In this document: one piece after another, positions 56,931 to 64,000 of the stretch | Layout of the letters: each line of letters starts with the position of its first letter | Position numbering within the stretch: the stretch's first letter is position 1 | Assembly: GCA_963921935.1 (NCBI GenBank) | Contig: OY998180.1 | Location: 210,482,744-210,546,743 of the forward strand | Direction: 5' to 3' | Length of the DNA: 64,000 nt | Origin: Galeruca laticollis | Taxonomy: Eukaryota; Arthropoda; Insecta; Coleoptera; Chrysomelidae | Notes under the pieces: generated by a model | Database searches by the model: none | Told to the model about the DNA's origin: nothing | What the model saw: the letters and a program-made list of their open reading frames with translations, nothing else | Program-made: the position numbers and the translations under genes

Positions 56931-59484
56931 TTATTTAAAGGTGGATTTTACGACACTTAATATTGAAAATGTTTGTATGATAGCGTCAAAATTTCTTTCT
57001 TTTAGTGCCTCACATTCTATACATAATATTGAGAGGTCAGTAGTTTTATCGTCTGTTGAAAAATTTCTTAAGTAATTTTTTACTCGTTTTAACACGGAGA
57101 AGGACCTTTCGCCTGTATAATTCGTCACTGGAAGACACAGATATATTAAAATAATGTCCATGTTGGGAAACGTAGAAATTAAATTTCTGCTGCGGAGTGT
57201 TTGCAACCATGACATAGTTTTTGATGGTTTTTTTCTCAGAGTTAGGTGAGTCCAGAGTTTGAATAAAATATTTGAATTGTACAAATTCATTTTCAAAATT
57301 ACAATCCAAATCTCTAGTATAAATTCCTTGAAGATGTCTGCACTTTTCTTTTATTATATTGTCTTCAGTGTTTTCTAAGTTTGTAAGAAAACCAAAAGAT
57401 CCATTGATTTCATCGTACGAATTTTTTCGTCTCTCGAGTTCTGATACTATATTGTCTACAACCACGTAGAACATATTTACTTCCATATCTGTCCTACCAT
57501 CAAAAGTAGTTTCTCCAACATCACTCTCTCCAGGCAAACATTTCCTTTTTTTCTTCCTTTTCGAATCCAACGTATAGGTACTACATTTTGTTAACAATTT
57601 ACCGCTTTCCTCGTATTTGTTATAAGTTGTTCTCATTTCCGTAACAAAGTGAATTAATGATTTATAGAGTTGATCGGTTGTCACTATATCCATACTTTGC
57701 TTTTGCAAAGACTGGCTTGTTTTGTGGAATTGAATTAAAATATCTCTCCAGAAAGAGAGTATAATACCAGTTTCCTAGCTTAACGTTTTTTGCAATATAC
57801 CCTTCCCCTCAGCTTTTGTTTTAGGTGCTTGCGAGATATAATTCACAATAAAATTCAAAGCTTCTTTAAAAGCATCGTAACTGTCATAAAGAGCTGACCA
57901 TCTAGTAGCTGAAAGTTTTTTAGGCACATGTAGTTCTGACCCACTCACATTATTTTCCACCTATAGGTTGATGCTGAAAAGATAGTGTATATTTCTTCCA
58001 CAAACAAGAAGAAATTTGTTACAACAGGAGAACACTCTGCAGCGCAGGTTCCTACTAAATTCAGTGAATGGGCAGCACATGGTATAAATTTTGCCAATTT
58101 GTTCTTTTCCTTGATTCTAGCTCCAGAATATCGACCAGACATGTTGCTAGCGTTATCGTAAGATTGTCCTTTACAGTTCTGTATGTCTAATGACATATGT
58201 TCTAAAACTTTCAAAACTGCTGTTTCCATACTTGAAGCTGTGTGCCCTACCTTAGCAGCAAATGCAATAAATCGTTCTACTACCGAACCATTGTCAATTA
58301 CATATCTGAGAACAACAGTAAGTTGGTCAGTATGGGATATGTCGGGTGTGCAATCTATGATTATTGCAAAATATTTCGTGTTTTTTATTTCTGATGCAAA
58401 TTGTTCTCTTAGATTAACCGCCATGACTTTTATAAATTCATCACAAATAGTTGATGACAAATAAGAAACATTTCCTTTTCCTGTATTGCCTTTTGTTTCA
58501 ATGTGGGTTTTCAGAAACGGATCGAATTCTGCTAAAAGCTCTAACGAACCTAGGTAGTTGCCGTTATCAATAGCTCCAAACATTTCACTAGAACCCCTAA
58601 ATGCTAAGCCACGCGATGTCAAAAATTTTATAACTGCAACTACTCGTTTAAGTATGTTAACCCAGTAATATCTTCCTGCAAGGTACTGCTTATGAACTTC
58701 GGTATCTATTTTCCCTAAGACATTTGATCGCGCAATATACGCCTTCGCATTTTCACATTGTTCAGAAGAGTTTTCATGTTCAGTAATCCGATGGGTATTT
58801 TTCTAGTCGTTGAATCCAATCATGAAATAATTCGTTTTTGTCCGGTTAAATAATTTACAATACAAACAATAAACATTTCCTATTAGTGCTGAATATAATA
58901 ACCATTGATGACGTACAGTTTCCCCGTTGTGCAAAGTTTTGAAAAACACATTTTTTGAAGCAAATCTACTATGAATATCATAAATTCGTTTCGATTTTTG
59001 GAAATCCATTTTAGAAATTTCTTGTACAATTACAGATTGGTTCATTACAATGTAATTTATGAAACTTTCGGTTATAGCCCATCCTGCTGGGTCTGTGAAA
59101 TCGACCTTTGAAAATAATTCTGACGGTTCTTGAGGATTGCTTGATGAAGATGCACAGTCCTGAACTTCATCAGTATCAGAATTGCATGAGTTCATTGCGG
59201 TTTCTAGAGAATACAAAAATAAAAATTACATTCTTACACCGCGTTATTCAATTATCTGCTTACCTCTATCCATAATATCATCATTACTGAGAGTTGTTTG
59301 TTTTCATTATCTGCATCGGCTTCCGTACCTCGAACAGGTTGACAAAAAAAAAGAATTTGATTTGGGTATTTTTTCTCCAGTTTTTCTTGCTTTTCTTTTT
59401 CAGCCTTCTTCCTTTCCCACCCACTAAGTTTTCTACTTCCTCCACTTCCACTAATTGTTTTCGATAAAATGATAAACAAGACAA
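56931..59484 (-). pseudogene. hAT transposase, ZMYM1-like, with one intron; broken
   Basis: A Lys/Glu-rich first exon (about 59264-59484; RKLSGWERKKAEKEKQEKLE) is joined by a 60-nt intron (59204-59263, GTAAGC ... TTCTCTAG) to MNSCNSDTDEVQD. Next come PAGWAITESFINYIVMNQ and YIVMNQSVIVQ. VRHQWLLYSALIGNVYCLYC is the TTF-type zinc-finger region. TAG at 58803-58805 replaces Trp in GFND-stop-KNTHRI. Then FRGSSEMFGAIDNGNYL, KYFAIIIDCTPDISHTDQL (first Asp), GQSYDNASNMSGRYSGA (second), CAAHSLNLVGTCAAEC, ATRWSALYDSYDAFKE. Frameshifts are present near 57955 and 57200. The C-terminal dimerisation part is LPVTNYTGERSFSVLKRVKN and YLRNF, ending STFK-stop at 56931. The acceptor of the CACAG insertion is that stop codon. 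Confidence 0.85.
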
Positions 59485-60068
59485 AAATACCGCTGATAGA
59501 TATTATTTTAATTGACGATTACTCGATTACTGCCAGCGACTAACTAACTCAACTGACTATCTTTAATTTTTAATATAAATATTTCCCAAGTTTACCAATT
59601 TCTTTTGTAAACTTTGATGTTGCGTTTCCTATCACCGTTTGTCGGTTTTTTTGTGTTGGCGAGCGCAAGGCGGTACTTTGCATATTAGCATATTTATCTC
59701 TGGCGGTATCCCGTCACTTCCGCAAATCAGCAAAAAGAGATTTGTCTATAGTTACCACAATACCGCATTGATAATCAAAATATATGGATGTAAAGCGGCG
59801 CTTTTCAATCTATCCAAGTATTCAACTCCGGCCGACTGACTGAAATAATGATGTCTCTATTCACTAATGTTGTCAATAAAATTTTGTTTAGTATTGGTGC
59901 CTTACAATACATTCGATCTCCACGAAAAAATACGTATACAGCAAAAATGATTTGCACGAATTGTGACTATCGTTAGTGGTTAGTCCGGTCAGTCGGCGCC
60001 TATTTCTTTCATGGCGCCCTAGGCTATAGCCTAGTTAGCCTATTGGATAATATGGCTCTGTTCACATT

Positions 60069-60330
60069 GTTGTCTCGATTTACCAGTTATTATATAACGG
60101 TAGATGAGATGAATGTGACCTATTCAAATTCTGCAAATTATAACCTGTACCCTCCTAGCTCTATACTGGGTTTTATCATTGATAACTGTCCTCCAGAGTT
60201 AGTCCATCTTTGTTACCAAAGGGAGCATATTTTTTTAGTGGCTCTTCAAGTCTGCTGGAGGAACACGATATCCCATATCACTTATAATTTGTATTGTTGT
60301 ATGGCTGCTTGATCTGAATATTTACTGGGT
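60069..60330 (-). mobile_element. LINE fragment, right of hAT insertion
   Basis: The minus strand reads IGHIHLIYRYIITGKSRQQC in one frame, joining across the TTCACATT target to CEACKTRLTVENLFKC at 54541. This is the region between RNase H and the C-terminal Cys/His tail. The upstream part is decayed. Confidence 0.65.
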
Positions 60331-60821
60331 GTTCGGGTTTTTATGTCACTGAGTATATCACAAAAACTTACTGGAATAAAAGGAATAAAATATTCATGGA
60401 ATTTCAAAATGTTACACCTACTTTGTGGTATTATGAGGGTCAGACAACAAAAAGAACCAAACAGGTATGAAGCAGATGTTTATAAAATATTAAATAATAA
60501 AAGGGAAAACTAGTTCACTACCTGAGAGTAACACGAGTGGGTGAATTTTGTAATAATGTCACAGAGGTTCACTTTTTGGAAACAATGTGCAAGAAGAAAA
60601 CTTTTTTCTATATATTCTTTTTTTGTCGCAAATGATCCTCGCTGAAGTAGTTCACAAATAAATTATACATTTGAATTTCAGATTGGTTAAGCTAATTTAT
60701 ATTTAAACGGATACAATATATATATGAATATATAAATAAATTTTGCAGAAAAAAAACAAATAAGACATTGATTCACAATGAAAATATACAATTTAAAAAC
60801 TAATAAAAAAAATTATTAAAC
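60331..60821. other. No gene recognised; probable 3' UTR of the USP fragment
   Basis: AT-rich, downstream (minus strand) of the USP stop codon. I do not see a clear AATAAA in the first 200 bases on the minus strand. Confidence 0.35.
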
Positions 60822-61058
60822 TTAAAGGTGGGATTTTGTGTCATCTTGTTCATAGAAGAGAACATATGCTTCTCCACTGACTAAAGCTTTCCACGATATT
60901 AATAGCACTCTTGAATCGTTATATTCGTGCCACTGCCCCGTATAGGGATGCCGGCAAAATGCTGTGTAGTGACCATTATAAGTGGTTCCACAGTTATTAG
61001 ATATAGCGTAGAGGTTGTACATACAAGGTGCCACATTATCAGCCGCGTAATGGTTCAT
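60822..61058 (-). CDS. C-terminal part of a ubiquitin-specific protease (USP2-like)
   Basis: The 78-codon frame reads YNLYAISNNCGTTYNGHYTA, FCRHPYTGQWHEYNDSRV, and SGEAYVLFYEQDDTKSHL-stop. It holds the catalytic His (GHYTAFC) and the Asn/Asp box (YNDSRV) of the USP fold, which removes ubiquitin from proteins. The short C-terminus after FYEQ fits USP2-type enzymes. The frame is undamaged, but it begins directly where the LINE 3' tail ends (61059), and no AG acceptor lies in the bases just upstream. It is therefore either an exon cut by the LINE or a truncated retrocopy. The Cys box and rest of the domain are not in the window. USP2 assignment is from memory of the motif; USP family membership is secure. 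Confidence 0.8.
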   Translation of the reverse strand: MNHYAADNVAPCMYNLYAISNNCGTTYNGHYTAFCRHPYTGQWHEYNDSRVLLISWKALVSGEAYVLFYEQDDTKSHL

Positions 61059-64000
61059 ATAATAATAAGTTTATTCATCATCATAAACAATTACAAAATA
61101 ATTATAGAAACAGGATTACAAAGACAAAATAAAATAATTTTATGAAAATATATCTGGCTGACAAACAAACCGATTTACCCACTAAGGCAATGCCTGAGTG
61201 TGGGGAAACTAAGGCATGGTTAGCTCGGTGTTCGTAACAGTAAGTACATACAATGAGTAAAACAAACAGTGTCAAATAAAAAACAAAACAGACAAGAAAA
61301 GTGACAGATACAATTTGAAAATGTAAAAATCCCAGAGATTATGATTTGAAAACATTGAACAAAAGGACTAAAACTAAAATATGACGAAAATAAATACATT
61401 TAATAATTTTACATTACAATATTTTCAACTCATATTAGGTTCAATTAAATCTTTAATTGCAGATCTTTCTTTTAACCAAAGGTAATTTTTAACTCTCTTT
61501 TTAAAAGAAAAAACACTTTTTACATCCTTTATTTCTTTTGGGAGGTAGTTGTAGACTCTATTGGCCAAGTATTCAAGAGATCTCATTGTAGCAGTTTTTA
61601 GAGTAAATACTGTTTCTAGGGGTGTCTCTTTTTTGTATCTGGTATTATGTGCATGATCTACATAAACCAGAAATCCCCTTCTCTTGAACTGCTGTACTGC
61701 AATGTTAAAAAAATATAGCTGCCGCATATCCATTACTTTATTATCTTTATATAATACATCAGATGGAAATAATCTTGGTTTTTTAAAAACTATTTTTAAA
61801 AACTGTTTTTGTAGGACTTCTACTTTCTTAAGGTGAGTATTTGCAATACCTCCCCAAGCCAATATCCCATATCTCAGACGAGATTCTATAAGCGCAAAGT
61901 ATAGTTTTCTTAACTGATGAGTGTCTAAAATATTCGCTAAGTTTTTAAATTTAAACAACATACTGCGTAGTGTTTTTTGTATTTGATTACTATGAAAATT
62001 CCATCGTAAATGACTGTCAATTGTTACTCCCAAATATTTAATGTTATTTGATGAATGCAATACAATATTTTCATTGTGACCTTGTATAGTTAAAAAGTTA
62101 TACTGAGGTAAAAAAGAAGCTAGGCATGTAAAAGGTAAGTAACAAGTTTTATCGTAGTTTATGGATAACTTTTTTTGTTTAAAGCAATCAAAAATTTTTA
62201 CAAGATCACTTTCTGCTTTTTCTTTTAGTTGCATCCAAGTATCTGCACTATACACTATTGCAGTATCATCAGCAAAGGAGATCATCTCACCACTAGATTG
62301 AAATGTCAGTAAATTGTTTAAATATATTATAAACAAAATTGGTCCCAACACTGTCCCTTGCGGAACTCCACATTCTACCAATTTCTTTTTACTAATAGAG
62401 TTGTTGATTTTAACATATTGATAACGGTCAGTCAGATAGCTTTTTATTAAGTTGTAGGTATTTCCTCTGAATCCTAGATCTTCCAAAGTTTCCAAAAGAT
62501 TTGTGTGATCCACAGAATCAAAAGCTTTAGCTAGATCAAGAAATACACATAAAGCTGGTTTGGTTTGGTCTATATATTTATATAATTTAGAGGTTAGAGC
62601 ACAAATTGCATCCTGCGTAGATGTACCTTCTCTAAAGCCATATTGATTGCAAGAAATTAGTGTATTTTTATTTATGTACTGAATAATTCTTTTTTTAAGG
62701 ATTTTTTCAAAAATTTTGGCTATATTTGAGATTAACGATATGGGTCTGTAGTTAATTACCTCAGATTTAGAACCCTTTTTAAATAGAGGCTTTATTAAAC
62801 CAATTTTGAAATTAGTGGGACAGTATCCGGACTCTATTATTTTATTTATTAAGTGAGAAAGTGGTTGAGCTATTTCGTTTCTTATTTCTTTCAAAGTTTC
62901 AGCTTTTATTCCGTCAATACCTGGCGCTTTTTTGGATTTTAATGAGTCTATAATTTCTAGTACTTCATATTTGGTTGTAGGTGCAAGGAACAGGGACGAC
63001 TGATACGGCTTTCTTTGTAGATGATAAACAGATGGTGTTGGGATATTACTTGCCATATTTTTACCTATTGAAGCATAGTGATTATTAAAACAGTTCGCGA
63101 TTTCTTCGTCTTCTTTTATAAGTTGTCCGTTTTCATTTCTAATTTGTTTGATCATTGTTTCTTGTTTGCTCGGAAATATTTCATTTACCACCTGCCAAAG
63201 AGCTTTTGAGTCATTACCTAAATTATTAATTTTGTCCTTATAGAAATTTGTTTTCACTTGTTTTATTAAGTTATTTAGTGTATTTCTGTATTTAGTATAT
63301 TCCTGTTTTAGAAGAAAATTCATTGGATTTGCTCTTAATTGATGGAATAGTTTATTTCTGTGGTTTATCGACTGAACAAGTCCATCTGTAATCCATTCTT
63401 TACGTTTTATTTTATTGTGAGAAATTTTCACCATTTTACTATTTTTGTCAATGACTGACTTTAACAGGTTAGTGAAGAAAGTAGAACTTTCTTCTATATC
63501 ATCTATAGCCATAAAATGTGCCCAGTTATATTTTTGTAAACAGTTTTTTAATGAAGTAAAATTAATATGTTGTTTGAATCTGTTTTTTGTGCTGAAATCG
63601 CCACATACTGTGTATATCGGTAGTTTAGCAATTGTCATGTAGTGATCAGTTATATCGCTCTGCAAAACAATAGACATGAATTCAGTATTTTTTGTTCTAT
63701 TTTTCATAAAAATATGATCTACGCATGTTTTGCTTTGAGGTCTTGTTATGTTATTAACCAAAGATTTATAATTTAACTCGTATAAATTGTTAAGGTACTC
63801 ATCTACGGATTCATTGTTTTCCTCCAATATATTGATATTAATATCACCAACAATTAAATGATAATCTGAGTGATTCTTGGTTACGTTAGAAATAAAAACT
63901 TGTAGCTCACTATTGAAAACGTCAACGCTTGTCGACGGGGATCGATAAATGCTTGTTAAATTAATTACTTTATTATTTACATTAATAAATATGTCGATGA
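61059..64000 (-). mobile_element. Non-LTR retrotransposon (CR1/Jockey-like), young, cut by window end
   Basis: The 3' end is near 61059 on the plus strand: on the minus strand the UTR finishes ATGATGATGAATAAACTTAT then TATTATA, a short ATT-type tail as used by many CR1-like LINEs. The coding region starts at 61424 and remains open to the window edge. The 5' part lies outside. Confidence 0.85.
61425..64000 (-). CDS. LINE polyprotein: endonuclease and reverse transcriptase, open frame, 5' partial
   Basis: The frame is open from the window edge (64000) to the stop at 61425, about 858 codons. It starts inside the AP-endonuclease domain (NLTSIYRSPSTS, DYHLIVGDINININ-like GD-x-N), with SDITDHYMTIAKL being its C-terminal SDH-like box. 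The reverse transcriptase follows: KKAPGIDGIKAETLKEI, FKIGLIKPLFKKGSKSEVIN, YRPISLISNIAKIFEKI, CVFLDLAKAFDSVDHTNLLE, ECGVPQGTVLGPILFIIYLN, ISFADDTAIVY (catalytic, about 62262-62280), NIKYLGVTIDSHLRW. The thumb LRKLYFALIESRLRYGILAW and C-terminal HAHNTRYKKE, EYLANRVYNYLPKEI complete it. No RNase H is present. No stop or frameshift is found, so this copy may be competent if its 5' part is intact. Confidence 0.92.
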   Translation of the reverse strand, partial: IDIFINVNNKVINLTSIYRSPSTSVDVFNSELQVFISNVTKNHSDYHLIVGDININILEENNESVDEYLNNLYELNYKSLVNNITRPQSKTCVDHIFMKNRTKNTEFMSIVLQSDITDHYMTIAKLPIYTVCGDFSTKNRFKQHINFTSLKNCLQKYNWAHFMAIDDIEESSTFFTNLLKSVIDKNSKMVKISHNKIKRKEWITDGLVQSINHRNKLFHQLRANPMNFLLKQEYTKYRNTLNNLIKQVKTNFYKDKINNLGNDSKALWQVVNEIFPSKQETMIKQIRNENGQLIKEDEEIANCFNNHYASIGKNMASNIPTPSVYHLQRKPYQSSLFLAPTTKYEVLEIIDSLKSKKAPGIDGIKAETLKEIRNEIAQPLSHLINKIIESGYCPTNFKIGLIKPLFKKGSKSEVINYRPISLISNIAKIFEKILKKRIIQYINKNTLISCNQYGFREGTSTQDAICALTSKLYKYIDQTKPALCVFLDLAKAFDSVDHTNLLETLEDLGFRGNTYNLIKSYLTDRYQYVKINNSISKKKLVECGVPQGTVLGPILFIIYLNNLLTFQSSGEMISFADDTAIVYSADTWMQLKEKAESDLVKIFDCFKQKKLSINYDKTCYLPFTCLASFLPQYNFLTIQGHNENIVLHSSNNIKYLGVTIDSHLRWNFHSNQIQKTLRSMLFKFKNLANILDTHQLRKLYFALIESRLRYGILAWGGIANTHLKKVEVLQKQFLKIVFKKPRLFPSDVLYKDNKVMDMRQLYFFNIAVQQFKRRGFLVYVDHAHNTRYKKETPLETVFTLKTATMRSLEYLANRVYNYLPKEIKDVKSVFSFKKRVKNYLWLKERSAIKDLIEPNMS

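Larger units (their letters stand above)
54550..60060 (-). mobile_element. hAT transposon (ZMYM1-like) with exact 8-bp target duplication
   Basis: Starts CAGGGTCGGATTAAGAC and ends with the inverse of CAGAGCCATATTATCC. TTCACATT is duplicated exactly (54542-54549 and 60061-60068). CGCCCTAGGCT is a shared subterminal motif near both ends. Its length of 5511 bp includes the 2235-bp CACAG element, so the hAT itself is about 3.3 kb. Confidence 0.92.

Noticed and set aside
1..64000. CRISPR arrays, tRNA, rRNA, bacterial operons or viral genes
   Set aside because: The tandem repeats lack spacers of uniform length, no tRNA box B was found, and all coding sequence is eukaryotic transposon or USP type. 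I saw no viral structural or replication gene.

Overview
The window looks like a piece of a large, AT-rich arthropod (most likely insect) genome and consists almost entirely of transposable elements in various states of decay. The evidence is the mix of families: piggyBac, hAT, IS630/Tc1/mariner-like, pogo/Tigger, BEL/Pao, Penelope-like with a GIY-YIG domain, several non-LTR retrotransposons, many short inverted-repeat elements, and short (about 60-80 nt) GT-AG introns inside transposase genes. I see no bacterial features, no operons, no rRNA or tRNA genes and no CRISPR. The order of insect cannot be fixed from this sequence.

Layout. 1-3005: a foldback-like pair of inverted repeat arms around a TA-flanked inverted-repeat element. 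4233-5212: a broken DUF4817-type mariner-like transposase. 5807-11891: a three-level nest (inverted-repeat element, 4.6-kb inverted-repeat element, hAT with a perfect 8-bp target duplication) plus a LINE tail. 14268-16452: an IS630/Tc1-like transposon with perfect 29-bp ends and one main frameshift. 17214-19597: a LINE 3' half carrying an apparently exact 804-bp tandem duplication. 19598-21718 and 23834-26290: two piggyBac elements; the second is nearly intact and sits in a BEL/Pao reading frame. 26527-30646: a Tigger gene split by two MITEs and a solo LTR, each with exact target duplications. 30960-38543: LINE tails, small inverted-repeat elements, a degenerate minisatellite beside a hammerhead-like motif, one possible host first exon, and a 174-bp satellite. 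38750-42260: Penelope-like and LINE fragments. 43177-46568: a 3.4-kb foldback element whose arms carry mirrored 38-bp palindromes. 47210-50790: LINE ORF1/endonuclease split by a hAT. 51412-60330: two diverged members of a zinc-finger/DDE-like transposon family, one nested in a hAT that is nested in a LINE. 60822-61058: the only recognisable host coding sequence, the C-terminal end of a ubiquitin-specific protease. 61059-64000: a LINE with an undamaged reading frame that runs off the window.

Functionally these are independent parasites and not a pathway. Their relations are stratigraphic: target duplications and restored reading frames give a relative order of insertion (for example BEL/Pao before piggyBac, Tigger before its three passengers, LINE before hAT before the CACAG element). 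The most unusual items are the CACAG/TTA zinc-finger transposon family, the palindrome-bearing foldback, the nearly intact intron-containing piggyBac, and the USP fragment fused directly to a LINE 3' end.
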